In this document: positions 16,828-26,174 of the stretch, piece by piece
How the letters are laid out: each line of letters begins with the position of its first letter
Position numbering within the stretch: the first letter of the stretch is position 1
From: Paraburkholderia dioscoreae
Lineage (GTDB): Bacteria > Pseudomonadota > Gammaproteobacteria > Burkholderiales > Burkholderiaceae
Direction of reading: 5' to 3'
NCBI RefSeq assembly: GCF_902459535.1
Contig: NZ_LR699553.1
Span: 2,666,001 to 2,730,000 of the forward strand
Length of the DNA: 64,000 nt
Position numbers and translations under genes: made by a program
Notes under the pieces: model-generated
Told to the model about the DNA's origin: nothing
What the model saw: only the letters and a program-made list of their open reading frames with translations
The model's database searches: none

Positions 16828-18120
16828 TTACTGGCTGAACAACCGGCGCGTGGCCGGCGAACCCGCCGGGATGCCCGCCTGTTCGAGCTTCGCGTAGAGG
16901 GTCATCAGTTGCTTTTCGATTGCGAGCAACGCGGTTTCCGGCAACGGACGGCGGCCGTCGTCGACCACCCGGCCGCCAATGCGCTCGGCCAACGATTTCG
17001 CGTAGTCGCACATCAGGCGGAACGGCAGGATGTCTTCGTCGGCCACCGGCACGTCGAGCACCAGCGTGATCATCTGGCCGCCCTTGTAGGTGAGGTCGTC
17101 GCGCAGGAAGTTGGTGTCGCCGAATTGCAGCATGAACACCGGGCTTTGCCGCGCGTCGAGCTTGACGAAACGCGTACCGTCGCGCGACAGCAGCAGGCCG
17201 TCCTGCGAGGCGATTGCCTGCACGTAGTTGGCGGACCACGGCGCACCGTCGGAGAGCACGTTGATCGACAGCTGCGCGTCGCACTGCGCGGCAAAGCCGT
17301 CGAGTTCGCGCGCCATCGCGACCGTTTCGAGCATGTCCGGGAATTCCGGCGATGCATCCAGCGCGTCGGCAAATTGCTGCACGCCGGTCACGAATTCGGA
17401 AAACTCCAGTTCGTTGAGCGCGCCGCTGCGGTTCGCCAATTGCGCGGCCGCGCGCAACTCTTCATAACGCGCGCCGTTTTGCAGCAGTTCCCACGCGCCG
17501 CCTTCGAGTTTGCCCTCAATATGCACCGGCTTGCTGCCCGCGCGGCGCAGACGCTGCGCGAGCGGAATCACCTTGTCGCCGGCGACCGGGCCGTTCAGGC
17601 GGATCGGCACGATACAGTCGATGCGGCGATCGACGATAGCCGGCGGCGCCGATGAAATCGTCGTGGCGGCAGGCAGAATCGGTTCGACCGGCTCGTCGTC
17701 CTGGCGGGCGGCTGGCGCGGTCTTGCCGGCCTCCGCGTGATCGCCGCCTTCGGCTTGAGCGACGCCCTCGGCTTCCGGGTAGCCGTTCGGCGTGGTCGTC
17801 TCGGCCTGGATATCGGCCGGCGTATCGAGTGGCGCAGCCGTCGCCGCGGGGCTGCCGAACGTCGGCTCGACGCGCGCCGCCGTGGTTTGCTCCGCCGCTT
17901 CGGTGCCCACCACCGGTTCGCGGCGCATGGTGGGCCGGGCCGGCTCGATGAACGGGCTCTGTTCCTCCTGATCGTCCCGCGCGAAGTTTTCCGCGGCATC
18001 GGCCGGCATTGGCCGCGGCATCTTGCGACGCACCTTCGCGCCCTGCCACGCGTTGTACACGACCACGCCCCCGACCACCACGGCACCCGCGCCGATCAAA
18101 CCGAGTGTCAACTCGTCCAT
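16828..18120 (-). CDS. zipA: Cell division protein ZipA
   Basis: Bitopic inner-membrane protein that tethers and stabilises FtsZ. The open frame reaches further, but the start MDELTLGLIGAGAVVVGGVV, preceded by GGAG at 5 bases, gives 430 residues. A single membrane helix spans about residues 5-25, followed by a charged stretch and a long Pro/Ala/Glu-rich linker (to about residue 180). The C-terminal FtsZ-binding domain contains FARELDGF-like sequence (MARELDGFAAQCDAQLSINV) and GGQMITLVLDVP. Position between smc and ligA is typical of beta-proteobacteria. Confidence 0.93.
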   Translation of the reverse strand: MDELTLGLIGAGAVVVGGVVVYNAWQGAKVRRKMPRPMPADAAENFARDDQEEQSPFIEPARPTMRREPVVGTEAAEQTTAARVEPTFGSPAATAAPLDTPADIQAETTTPNGYPEAEGVAQAEGGDHAEAGKTAPAARQDDEPVEPILPAATTISSAPPAIVDRRIDCIVPIRLNGPVAGDKVIPLAQRLRRAGSKPVHIEGKLEGGAWELLQNGARYEELRAAAQLANRSGALNELEFSEFVTGVQQFADALDASPEFPDMLETVAMARELDGFAAQCDAQLSINVLSDGAPWSANYVQAIASQDGLLLSRDGTRFVKLDARQSPVFMLQFGDTNFLRDDLTYKGGQMITLVLDVPVADEDILPFRLMCDYAKSLAERIGGRVVDDGRRPLPETALLAIEKQLMTLYAKLEQAGIPAGSPATRRLFSQ

Positions 18121-18247
18121 GCATGCTCCATCAGCAATTCTTTTATCTGCGCGGCTTAGCGCCCGCCCCACGTGTCGCGCGGCCACCGGCCGCTGCGCTG
18201 AACGCGGACACCCGCGATTCCCGACTCAAACTCAACTCAAGCGAAAC

Positions 18248-21200
18248 TCAAACGATATTCTGGGCGAAACCCGCAGCCGTTTCCATGTCGACGGCAACGA
18301 TGCGCGACACGCCCTGCTCCTGCATGGTCACGCCGATCAATTGCTGCGCCATTTCCATCGCGATCTTGTTGTGCGAGATGAAAAGGAACTGGGTTTTGTC
18401 CGACATCGCACGCACGAGGTTCGCGAAACGTTCCGTGTTGGCGTCGTCGAGCGGCGCGTCCACTTCGTCGAGCAGACAGAACGGCGCGGGATTCAGCTGG
18501 AACATCGCGAACACCAGTGCGGTGGCCGTCAGCGCTTTTTCGCCGCCCGACAGCAGGTGAATCGTCGAATTCTTCTTACCCGGCGGCTGCGCCATCACCT
18601 GCACGCCGGCGTCGAGAATTTCGTCGCCCGTCATGATCAGCCGTGCCTGGCCGCCGCCGAAGAGACGCGGGAACAGTTCGCCGAAATGCTGGTTCACCTG
18701 GTCGAAGGTGCCTTGCAGCAGTGTGCGCGTTTCCGCGTCGATCTTGCGGATGGCGTCTTCGAGCGTTTCGATCGCGCTGTTCAGGTCGGTGGATTGCGCG
18801 TCGAGGAACGACTTGCGCTCGGTCGCCGCCTTCAGTTCGTCGAGCGCGGCCATGTTGACCGGACCGAGCGCGGTAATGGCGTTGTTGATGCGCGTGACCT
18901 CGCCCTGCAGGTACGACGGCTTCATGTCCGGCGTGAGCTTGGCTTGCAATTGCGCCTCATCGACGCCGGCTGCGGCGAGTTGCTCGATGAATTGCTCGCC
19001 GTTCAGGCGCGCCGCCTGTTCCTTCAGCTGCAATTCGTTGATGCGGTCGCGCAGCGGCTGCAACGCGCGCTCGGCGGTGAGACGCGTTTCGTCGGCGGCA
19101 CGCAGCTTGGCGGTGAGATCGTCCAGTTCGAGGCGCGCGGCGTGCAGCGCTTCTTCCTTGACCGCGCGGATGTCGAGCGCGTCCTGCAAGCCGGTGTGCG
19201 CGGTCTGCTCGTTGATGGTTTCCAGCTCGGCGCGCGCATCTTCCAGCGACGCCGCTACACGCTCGCTCTGCTCGTGCGCGACCTGAATGCTGCGCTTCAG
19301 TTCGTCGATGCGGTTCGCCATGTTGCGCGCGGCAAAGCGCGCGTCGGTAGCGGCGCGGTCCAGATCGCGCGCCTGGCCGCGCGCGGCGGTGAGTTCTTCG
19401 TCGAGCGCTTCGAAGGCCAGTTGATGATCTTCGAAACGCGCCTGCAATTCGGCAAGCTCGCCGTCGTGACGCTCGAAGTTCGCTTCCGACTCCGCACGCA
19501 TGGCGCGCTGCTCTTCGATCTGCGCGGTGATCTCTTCGAGTTCCTCGCGAATCTGTGTACTGCGCTGGGTGTAACGCTCGTGCGCCTGGGTGAGCTTGAG
19601 CACGTCCATTTGCAACGCGTGCACGCGCTGCGTGGCGCGCTCCGCCTGCTGACGCACATCGGTCAATGCCTGGGCGGCCTGCGTATGCGCGGCTTCGGCG
19701 CGGATCGCGGCGGCTTTCGCTTCGTCCGCGAGCAAGGCCTGCGCGCGAACCTGACGCACCAGATTTTCGATTTCCTGCTGACGGGCCAGCATGCCGGCCT
19801 GTTCGGAGTCGGCGGCATACAGTTGCACGCCGACGCGCGTCACCACATGCCCCGCCTTGACGACGAACGAGCCGCCGTCCGGCAACTGCGAGCGCATGGC
19901 GAGCGCCTGCTGCAGATCGTCGGCGACGAACGAAAGGCCGAGCCAGTCGTTCAGCACCGCGCGGATGCCCGCGTCGTCGATCCGCACCAGCGACAGCAGC
20001 GGCCGCAGCGCGGGCGGCGTCGCAACCGGCTGGCCGGCCGCGGGCGGCGCGTAGAAGGCGAGCTTGGCGGGCGGTGCGTCGGTGGCGAATGCCTTGACCC
20101 AGTCGAGGTTCGACACTTCCAGCGCGGCGAGCCGCTCGCGCAGCACGGCTTCGAGCGCGGCTTCCCAACCGGCTTCGACATGCAGTTTCTTCCACAGACG
20201 CGGCAGGCCGTTCAGCTCGTGCTTTTCGAGCCACGGCTGGATCTTGCCTTCAGTCTGGACGTTTTCCTGCAACTGCTTGAGCGCGGCAAGGCGCGCGTCG
20301 AGCTGATGAATCTGCGAGCTTTCCGCCTGCACGCGCTCCTGCGCGGCGCGGCGCTCGCCGTCGAGGCGCGGCAGCGTTTCCTGCGCGTCGGCGAGACGCG
20401 TTTGCGCGTCGTGCAGAATTTCTTCATGCTCGGCGAGTTGCATGCGCAAGTCTTCGAGCTGCGCTTCGTCGGGTGCGTCGAGACCGCCCGCTTCCGATTT
20501 CAAGCGCTCATGACGCGCCTGCAGTTGCTGCAACTGCTGGTCGGCATTGCGCTGATGCGCAGCTTCAAGCTTGAGCGCCTGTTCGGTCTGCGCGATCCCG
20601 CCGCGCTCCGCGTTCAGCTCCGTCTGCGCGTCGCGCCAGCGCGCTTCGAGCGCGGGCATGGCGTCGTGTTTGGCGGCGGCTTCGTCTTCGGCCAGCGCGG
20701 CTTTTTCTTCGGCCACCGCCAGTTGTTCTTCAGCGTCCGCGAGATCGTCCTGCGCTTTTTGCGCCTGCGACTGCCATTGCTCGCGCTGCGCATTCAGCGC
20801 GGCGATCTGCGCCTGAACCCGATTGCGCGATTCGACGATGAACTTGATCTCGGCTTCGAGCCGGCTGACTTCCGAATTCGCCTCGTAGAGCGCGCCTTGC
20901 GCGCCCTGCATCGCGTCGCTGGCGGAGTAATGCGCGACGCGCAGCGTTTCGAGTTGCGCCTCGACTTCGCGCAGCTTCGCTGTGTGCGCTTCGAGGTCGA
21001 TCTGGGCCTGTTCGATCGCGCGTTGCTGGCGCTCCTGCTCGCCGCCGGCTTCGTTCTTGCGCAACAGCCACAAGAGACGCTGCTTTTCTTCGCCGTCGGC
21101 CTGCAGTTCCTTGTAGCGCGTGGCGACCACGGCCTGCGTTTCCAGCTTCTCGAGGTTCGCGCCCAGTTCGCGGACGATGTCCTCGACCCGCGTCAGGTTC

Positions 21201-21766
21201 TCGCGCGTGTCGTGCAGACGGTTCTCGGTTTCGCGGCGGCGTTCCTTGTACTTCGATACGCCCGCGGCTTCTTCGAGGAACACGCGCAGCTCTTCCGGCT
21301 TTGCCTCGATCAGGCGCGCGATCATGCCCTGCCCGATGATCGCGTACGCGCGCGGCCCAAGACCGGTGCCGAGAAAAATGTCCTGAATGTCGCGGCGGCG
21401 CGCCGGCAGATTGTTGATGTAGTAGCTCGAGGTGCCGTCGCGCGTGAGCACGCGCTTCACGGCGATTTCGGCATACTGGCCCCACTGGCCCGCGGCCCGG
21501 CCGTCGGCGTTGTCGAACACCAGTTCGACGCTGGCGCGGCTACCGGGCTTGCGCGCGGTCGAGCCATTGAAGATCACGTCCTGCATCGACTCGCCGCGCA
21601 GCTCGGAGGCGCGCGATTCGCCGAGCACCCAGCGCACGGCGTCGATGATGTTGGACTTGCCGCACCCGTTCGGTCCGACCACACCGACTAGCTGGCCCGG
21701 AACCTGGAAATGCGTGGGATCGACGAATGACTTGAAGCCAGCGAGTTTGATCGAGGTCAGACGCAC
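18248..21766 (-). CDS. smc: Chromosome partition protein Smc
   Basis: Structural-maintenance-of-chromosomes ATPase that compacts and segregates DNA, probably with ScpA/ScpB encoded elsewhere. I start at the GTG of VRLTSIKLAGFKSFVDPTHF, giving 1172 residues; the longer frame adds unrelated sequence. Walker A is GPNGCGKSN (31-39); two long coiled coils, very rich in Glu/Gln/Ala/Arg, flank a hinge at roughly residues 520-650 (ending GHVVTRVGVQLYAADSEQAG); the C-terminus has the signature LSGGEKALTATALVF and Walker B CLLDEVDAPLDDAN. No clear Shine-Dalgarno is visible. It heads the smc-zipA-ligA-def group. Confidence 0.97.
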   Translation of the reverse strand: MRLTSIKLAGFKSFVDPTHFQVPGQLVGVVGPNGCGKSNIIDAVRWVLGESRASELRGESMQDVIFNGSTARKPGSRASVELVFDNADGRAAGQWGQYAEIAVKRVLTRDGTSSYYINNLPARRRDIQDIFLGTGLGPRAYAIIGQGMIARLIEAKPEELRVFLEEAAGVSKYKERRRETENRLHDTRENLTRVEDIVRELGANLEKLETQAVVATRYKELQADGEEKQRLLWLLRKNEAGGEQERQQRAIEQAQIDLEAHTAKLREVEAQLETLRVAHYSASDAMQGAQGALYEANSEVSRLEAEIKFIVESRNRVQAQIAALNAQREQWQSQAQKAQDDLADAEEQLAVAEEKAALAEDEAAAKHDAMPALEARWRDAQTELNAERGGIAQTEQALKLEAAHQRNADQQLQQLQARHERLKSEAGGLDAPDEAQLEDLRMQLAEHEEILHDAQTRLADAQETLPRLDGERRAAQERVQAESSQIHQLDARLAALKQLQENVQTEGKIQPWLEKHELNGLPRLWKKLHVEAGWEAALEAVLRERLAALEVSNLDWVKAFATDAPPAKLAFYAPPAAGQPVATPPALRPLLSLVRIDDAGIRAVLNDWLGLSFVADDLQQALAMRSQLPDGGSFVVKAGHVVTRVGVQLYAADSEQAGMLARQQEIENLVRQVRAQALLADEAKAAAIRAEAAHTQAAQALTDVRQQAERATQRVHALQMDVLKLTQAHERYTQRSTQIREELEEITAQIEEQRAMRAESEANFERHDGELAELQARFEDHQLAFEALDEELTAARGQARDLDRAATDARFAARNMANRIDELKRSIQVAHEQSERVAASLEDARAELETINEQTAHTGLQDALDIRAVKEEALHAARLELDDLTAKLRAADETRLTAERALQPLRDRINELQLKEQAARLNGEQFIEQLAAAGVDEAQLQAKLTPDMKPSYLQGEVTRINNAITALGPVNMAALDELKAATERKSFLDAQSTDLNSAIETLEDAIRKIDAETRTLLQGTFDQVNQHFGELFPRLFGGGQARLIMTGDEILDAGVQVMAQPPGKKNSTIHLLSGGEKALTATALVFAMFQLNPAPFCLLDEVDAPLDDANTERFANLVRAMSDKTQFLFISHNKIAMEMAQQLIGVTMQEQGVSRIVAVDMETAAGFAQNIV

Positions 21767-21914
21767 GGCGATTTCGCTGTTTGAAAAGGGAAAAAATGGG
21801 TGGCTCGTGAAGGCCGCGCCAGCCGTTCGCCGATAGAGCGACACGGCCCGCGAACCCTCGGGCCTCGGGTGCCGGCTTCATGCGGTGAAGCATGCGTCGG
21901 CCAATGAGGGGCAA

Positions 21915-22910
21915 TCATACCATCGCGCGTGGACGGTTCTTGCCGTCCTTGCGCTCGCCGGGGTCGGCACCGCGCTCGCCGGCGAGGCTCGCGTCCTGAA
22001 TGGCCGGATCGGGCGGCATGGCCTTGGTCCGATGCACCCAACTGGAGAGCGCCGAGGCCAGCACGATGCACACGCCGCCCGCCCATTCGCGCGGCCCGGG
22101 CGTCTCGCTGGCGAAGAGCCAGGCCGACAACGCCGTGACCACGATCTCGAACAGCATGATGATCGACGCCCGGTTGGCCGGCACACGCGCGAGCCCGTAC
22201 TGCACCAGCATATTGTTCGACGCCAGCAGAAAACCGAGGCCGAGCACCAGCCACGCGGCCGTGCCGAGATGCGCGCCGGTGGGCGGCGCGGGCATCGCCT
22301 CGAACAGCGAAGCACAGGCGCTGAAAATCGCCGCGCCGCCGAAGATCGTCGCGGTGCGCATTTCCGGCTTCATGTCAGGCAGCACGCGGCTCGTCTTGAG
22401 AATCAGCACGTTGCTCATGGCGAAGCCCATGCCGCCCGCGAGGCCCGCCCATTCGGCGAGATTGCCGGGCACCGGAATGCCCAGTTGCGGCGACCACAGC
22501 ATGGTCATCGCACCGACGAGCGACAGCGCGGCGAGACCCGCGCCCGCCCAGGTGAGCCGCTCATGCAGGATGAAGTGCGCGAAGAGCGCGGTCCACGCCG
22601 GGGTGAGATAGAACAGCAGGAGCACGCGCATCACCTGGCCGTGAATCGAGCCCCACACGAAACCGAGGTTGGTGATGCCCGCCGCCAGCGCGAGCGCCGG
22701 CAGCAGCCAGTGCCAGCGCACGGTCCTGAGCGTTCGATAGCGCACCAGCAGCACAAACAGGCAGCCGGCGCCGCTCGTCAGCGCACTGGCGGCCGTGCCG
22801 GTCACGCCGAGGGCCGCCAGCATACGCAATGGATACCAGATCATTCCCCACACGGACGCGCCGAGCATGATCGCGAGCGTCGGCCAACTGTTGCGAAGCC
22901 AGCTGGTCAT
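21915..22910 (-). CDS. EamA-family (DMT) membrane transporter
   Basis: A 331-residue, very hydrophobic protein with about ten membrane segments in two EamA halves; the second half contains a conserved region (PANRASIIMLFEIVVTALSA) typical of drug/metabolite exporters of the RhaT/YdcZ-like class. The substrate cannot be predicted. The frame is open for another 100 codons upstream, but MTSWLRNSWPTLAIMLGASV begins 9 bases after an AAGGAG and the upstream part is Arg-rich repeat sequence, so I start at 22910. The C-terminal 35 residues are hydrophilic and charged. It is transcribed away from dapC and toward smc. Confidence 0.9.
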   Translation of the reverse strand: MTSWLRNSWPTLAIMLGASVWGMIWYPLRMLAALGVTGTAASALTSGAGCLFVLLVRYRTLRTVRWHWLLPALALAAGITNLGFVWGSIHGQVMRVLLLFYLTPAWTALFAHFILHERLTWAGAGLAALSLVGAMTMLWSPQLGIPVPGNLAEWAGLAGGMGFAMSNVLILKTSRVLPDMKPEMRTATIFGGAAIFSACASLFEAMPAPPTGAHLGTAAWLVLGLGFLLASNNMLVQYGLARVPANRASIIMLFEIVVTALSAWLFASETPGPREWAGGVCIVLASALSSWVHRTKAMPPDPAIQDASLAGERGADPGERKDGKNRPRAMV

Positions 22911-23466
22911 GGTGCGGGGCTCCTTGCAGCGGCGTTCGGCGTGTTTCCGTCGCGGACCGCGGTGCTCGTTGCAAAGGCGCTGGTGAAGTTCGGGCCGAGC
23001 ACCGCGGCGTGTCTCGCCAAAGCGCCGGTGAAGTTCAGACCAAGGGCTGCGGCGTCTCTCGCAAAAGCGCCGGCGAAGTTCAGGCCGAGCACTGCGGCGC
23101 TCCTGCGCCTGTTCTGTGCGGATTTCTCCAGGACTGCTGCGTACATTGCTGCTCCTGCTACTTTCTTGCGCGAACCGCCTACGGTTCGCGTTGTTCCCGC
23201 TGCAGCGCATTGCCTGCGCCGCCTGGCGGGTTGCGCCGTGATTCGCCGGCGCGCTGTTGCTGGTCCATTGCGCGGGTGGCTACGCGCCGCGACATGCCCG
23301 ACGCGCCCTGCTCACCACGCTATAATCATCTGCTCGCCGCTGCCGTCTGTCCGGCGCCTTTGTTGCCTGGGTGCCTTGGTCCGCCTCGTGCACTCAACGC
23401 CGGCATGCGTGCTTCGCTTTTCCTGCTTCCATCAGCGCTCATCTTCGATCAGGCTCGATCCGCCCA
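22911..23466. other. Intergenic region between the EamA gene and dapC
   Basis: A 556-base divergent gap. It contains the 45-bp tandem repeat at 22932-23111 and a perfect TATAAT at 23321-23326 about 140 bases before dapC, a likely dapC -10 box though no good -35 box stands 17 bases upstream. Several frames are open through it because of GC bias; I see no gene I can support. Confidence 0.5.
22932..23111. repeat. 45-bp tandem repeat, three copies plus a partial
   Basis: Units of 45 bases start at 22977, 23022 and 23067, each containing a GTGAAGTTC-like core (GGTGAAGTTCGGGCCGAGCA in unit one) and a GCGGCG tract; a more diverged partial copy precedes them at 22932. The unit is 15 codons, so frames stay open: on the plus strand it reads KAPVKFRPRAAASLA-like, on the minus strand LGLNFAGAFARDAAA-like. 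No start signal shows which, if any, is coding. Confidence 0.75.
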
Positions 23467-24684
23467 GTGAACCCGCTACTCGACTCCCTTCAGCCCTACC
23501 CGTTCGAAAAGCTGCGCGCGCTTTTCAAGGACGTCACGCCGAACGCCGACCACGCGCATATCAGCTTCGGCATCGGCGAGCCGAAACATCCCACGCCCGC
23601 GCTGATCCGCGACGCCGTGGTGGCCTCGCTCGGCGGCTTGTCCGCGTATCCGGCCACGATCGGATCGCCCGCCTTGCGCGAGTCGATCGCGAAGTGGGTC
23701 ACGCAGCGCTACAACCTGCCACCGGTCGATCCGGCCACCCAGGTGCTGCCGGTATCGGGTTCGCGCGAGGCGCTGTTTTCCCTCGCCCAAACGGTGCTCG
23801 ACCCGAAAAAGAATGCCGGCGGCGAGCCTGCGATCGTACTCTGTCCGAACCCGTTCTACCAAATCTACGAAGGCGCGGCGATTCTAGCCGGCGCGCAGCC
23901 GTATTTCGTGAATAGCGACCCGGCGCGCAACTTCGCCTGCGACTACTCGGCGGTGCCGGCCGACATCTGGGCGCGCACGCAACTGCTCTATGTCTGCTCG
24001 CCCGGCAATCCGACCGGCGCGGTGCTCACGCTCGACGACTGGCGCGAACTGTTCGCGCTGTCGGACCGCTACGGCTTCGTGATCGCCTCGGACGAGTGCT
24101 ACTCCGAAATTTACTTCGACGAGGCCAACCCGCCGCTCGGCGGCCTGGAAGCGGCCCACCAACTCGGCCGCGGTTTCGAGCGGCTCGTCATGCTGTCGAG
24201 CCTGTCCAAGCGCTCGAACGTGCCGGGCATGCGCTCGGGTTTCGTCGCGGGCGACGCGGCGATTCTCAAGGACTTCCTGCTCTACCGGACCTACCACGGC
24301 ACGGCCTTGTCGACGGTGTTCCAGAATGCCAGCATCGCGGCCTGGAACGACGAAGCGCACGTGCGCGAGAACCGCGCGAAGTACCTGCAGAAGTTTTCCA
24401 CCGTCACGCCTATGCTCGCCGAGATACTCGACGTGCGCCTGCCGGACGCCGCGTTCTACCTGTGGGCGGACGTCTCGCGCACGGGCCTCACGGATACCGT
24501 GTTCGCCCAGCGCCTCTACGCCGACTATAATGTGACGGTTCTGCCGGGCTCGTTCCTCGCGCGCACTGCGCACGGCGTGAACCCCGGCCGCAATTTCGTG
24601 CGCATGGCGCTGGTCGCCGACGTCGACGAATGCACGCAGGGCGCGCAGCGGATCGTCGATTTTTGCCATGCGCTGGCGGGTTAG
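23467..24684 (+). CDS. dapC: Succinyldiaminopimelate aminotransferase
   Basis: PLP enzyme of the succinylase branch of lysine/diaminopimelate synthesis, converting N-succinyl-2-amino-6-ketopimelate to N-succinyl-LL-diaminopimelate with glutamate. The 405-residue product is a class I/II aminotransferase: SGSREALFSLAQ (cofactor phosphate region), CSPGNPTGAVL, SDECYSEIYFDE, and SLSKRSN with the PLP lysine at 248. I start at the GTG at 23467 (VNPLLDSLQPYPFEKLRALF); the longer frame adds unrelated sequence. Being next to dapD and dapE is the main reason to prefer DapC over other aminotransferases. Confidence 0.93.
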   Translation: MNPLLDSLQPYPFEKLRALFKDVTPNADHAHISFGIGEPKHPTPALIRDAVVASLGGLSAYPATIGSPALRESIAKWVTQRYNLPPVDPATQVLPVSGSREALFSLAQTVLDPKKNAGGEPAIVLCPNPFYQIYEGAAILAGAQPYFVNSDPARNFACDYSAVPADIWARTQLLYVCSPGNPTGAVLTLDDWRELFALSDRYGFVIASDECYSEIYFDEANPPLGGLEAAHQLGRGFERLVMLSSLSKRSNVPGMRSGFVAGDAAILKDFLLYRTYHGTALSTVFQNASIAAWNDEAHVRENRAKYLQKFSTVTPMLAEILDVRLPDAAFYLWADVSRTGLTDTVFAQRLYADYNVTVLPGSFLARTAHGVNPGRNFVRMALVADVDECTQGAQRIVDFCHALAG

Positions 24685-24754
24685 GGTTCGTCAACGGCCG
24701 CTGCGCACCGCATCCCCTTCTTCAGACTTCAACTCTCTTCGATAAAGCACGCAT

Positions 24755-25582
24755 ATGTCGCAACAACTTCAGCAGATCATTGACACCGCCTGGGAAAACC
24801 GCGCCGAGCTGTCGCCGAAGGCCGCTCCGGCCGACGTGCGCCAAGCCGTCGCCCACGCCATCGAGCAACTGGACAAGGGCCTGCTGCGCGTCGCCGAGAA
24901 GAAAGACGGCGACTGGGTCGTCAATCAGTGGCTGAAGAAAGCCGTGCTGCTGTCGTTCCGCCTGGAAGACAACGCGCCGATGCCGGCCGGCGGTTACTCG
25001 CAGTTCTACGACAAGGTGCCGTCGAAGTTCGCCAGCTACACCGCTGAAGACTTCGCCGCCGGCGGCTTCCGCGTGGTGCCGCCCGCCATTGCGCGCCGCG
25101 GCTCGTTCATCGCGAAGAACGTCGTGCTGATGCCGTCGTACACCAACATCGGCGCCTACGTGGACGAAGGCACGATGGTCGACACGTGGGCCACCGTCGG
25201 TTCGTGCGCGCAGATCGGCAAGAACGTGCACCTGTCGGGTGGCGTGGGCATCGGCGGCGTGCTGGAGCCGCTGCAGGCGAACCCGGTCATCATCGAAGAC
25301 AACTGCTTTATCGGCGCGCGCTCGGAAGTGGTGGAAGGCGTGATCGTCGAAGAAAACTCGGTGATCTCGATGGGCGTGTACCTCGGCCAGAGCACCAGGA
25401 TTTACGACCGCGAAACCGGCGAAGTCACGTACGGCCGCATTCCGGCGGGTTCGGTGGTGGTGGCGGGCAACCTGCCGTCCAAAGACGGCACGCACAGCCT
25501 GTACTGCGCCGTGATCGTCAAGAAGGTGGACGCCAAGACGCGTGCGAAGGTCGGCCTGAACGAGCTGCTGCGAGGCGACTGA
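24755..25582 (+). CDS. dapD: Tetrahydrodipicolinate N-succinyltransferase
   Basis: Transfers succinyl from succinyl-CoA to tetrahydrodipicolinate, the committed step of the succinylase lysine branch. The 275-residue protein has the N-terminal helical domain (MSQQLQQIIDTAWENRAELS) and a left-handed beta helix of hexapeptide repeats (for example SGGVGIGGVLEPLQANPVII, DNCFIGARSEVVEGVIV). Length matches E. coli DapD. It is 70 bases after dapC, and its TGA shares an A with the ATG of the next gene, so the three are likely co-transcribed. Confidence 0.97.
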   Translation: MSQQLQQIIDTAWENRAELSPKAAPADVRQAVAHAIEQLDKGLLRVAEKKDGDWVVNQWLKKAVLLSFRLEDNAPMPAGGYSQFYDKVPSKFASYTAEDFAAGGFRVVPPAIARRGSFIAKNVVLMPSYTNIGAYVDEGTMVDTWATVGSCAQIGKNVHLSGGVGIGGVLEPLQANPVIIEDNCFIGARSEVVEGVIVEENSVISMGVYLGQSTRIYDRETGEVTYGRIPAGSVVVAGNLPSKDGTHSLYCAVIVKKVDAKTRAKVGLNELLRGD

Positions 25583-25947
25583 TGGCACGCGGCACCAAAA
25601 CCGTCGTCTACGGCATTCCGAACTGCGACACCGTGAAAAAAGCCCGCGTGTGGCTGGAAGAGCACGGCGTCGAGTTCGAATTCCACGACTTCAAGAAACA
25701 CGGCGTGACCGAACCGCTCGTGCAGGACTGGCTGAAGGACGTGAAGCTCGACACCTTGCTGAACCGTCGCGGCACCACATGGCGCGCTTTGTCCGACGAC
25801 ATGAAAGCGGCCGCGGACACGCAGTCGGGTGCGATCGCGTTGATGATCCACAAGCCGTCGGTGATCAAACGGCCTGTGCTGGTGGTCAACGGGCGCGTCA
25901 AGTCGCTCGGTTTTTCTGCGGACGAGTACGCAGCGCTGTTTGCGTAA
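25582..25947 (+). CDS. ArsC-family (YffB/Spx-like) reductase
   Basis: A 121-residue thioredoxin-fold protein beginning MARGTKTVVYGIPNCDTVKK, with the single active-site cysteine Cys15 in a CDTVKKA motif, then WLEEHGVEFEFHDFKKHGV and a C-terminal KPSVIKRPVLVVNG segment, the pattern of YffB/ArsC-like proteins. It is probably a glutathione-dependent thiol reductase; true arsenate reductases usually sit with ars genes, which are absent here. The start overlaps the dapD stop (TGATG). Location between dapD and dapE is seen in many beta- and gamma-proteobacteria, but the reason is not established. Confidence 0.88.
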   Translation: MARGTKTVVYGIPNCDTVKKARVWLEEHGVEFEFHDFKKHGVTEPLVQDWLKDVKLDTLLNRRGTTWRALSDDMKAAADTQSGAIALMIHKPSVIKRPVLVVNGRVKSLGFSADEYAALFA

Positions 25948-25964
25948 GAGCAGCACGGTTCGTC

Positions 25965-25998
25965 AGATCCGGCGCGCGCAGAGCGCAGCGCCGGATCT
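25965..25998. other. Hairpin between the ArsC-like gene and dapE
   Basis: A perfect 11-bp inverted repeat (AGATCCGGCGC with its complement) with a 12-base loop lies 17 bases after the ArsC-like stop. No U run follows, so it may be an mRNA stabiliser or weak terminator inside the dap group. The same gap holds a short CGCAAA repeat at about 26033-26053; otherwise nothing before dapE. Confidence 0.65.
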
Positions 25999-26174
25999 GG
26001 TAGTCGTCTGGTGCGAATCCTGGCGCCGGCGCCGCAAACGCAAACGCAAACGCAATACGTAGTGAAACCGCAGTGAAACGCGGCCTTGGCCGCGTGGCTC
26101 AAAAGCAGTTGCCGGCTGCGGTGTTCGACCGCCAGCCGGCATTTTTTCATTTCAAAGTGGCTTGTATCGAATCC

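Noticed and set aside
18023..21691. 1222-codon open frame on the plus strand opposite smc
   Set aside because: Exactly mirrors smc codons; the sequence is Arg/Leu/Phe/Val-rich, as expected when coiled-coil Glu/Gln/Ala codons are read in antisense. No start signal or known domain.
22911..23210. 100-codon N-terminal extension of the EamA transporter
   Set aside because: A good ribosome site precedes 22910, and the extension is Arg-rich repeat sequence that would place a charged region before the first membrane helix.
21885..23915. 676-codon plus-strand frame spanning the exporter, the 45-bp repeat and part of dapC
   Set aside because: Crosses two real genes in wrong frames; it only illustrates GC-driven openness. 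The repeat is reported on its own.
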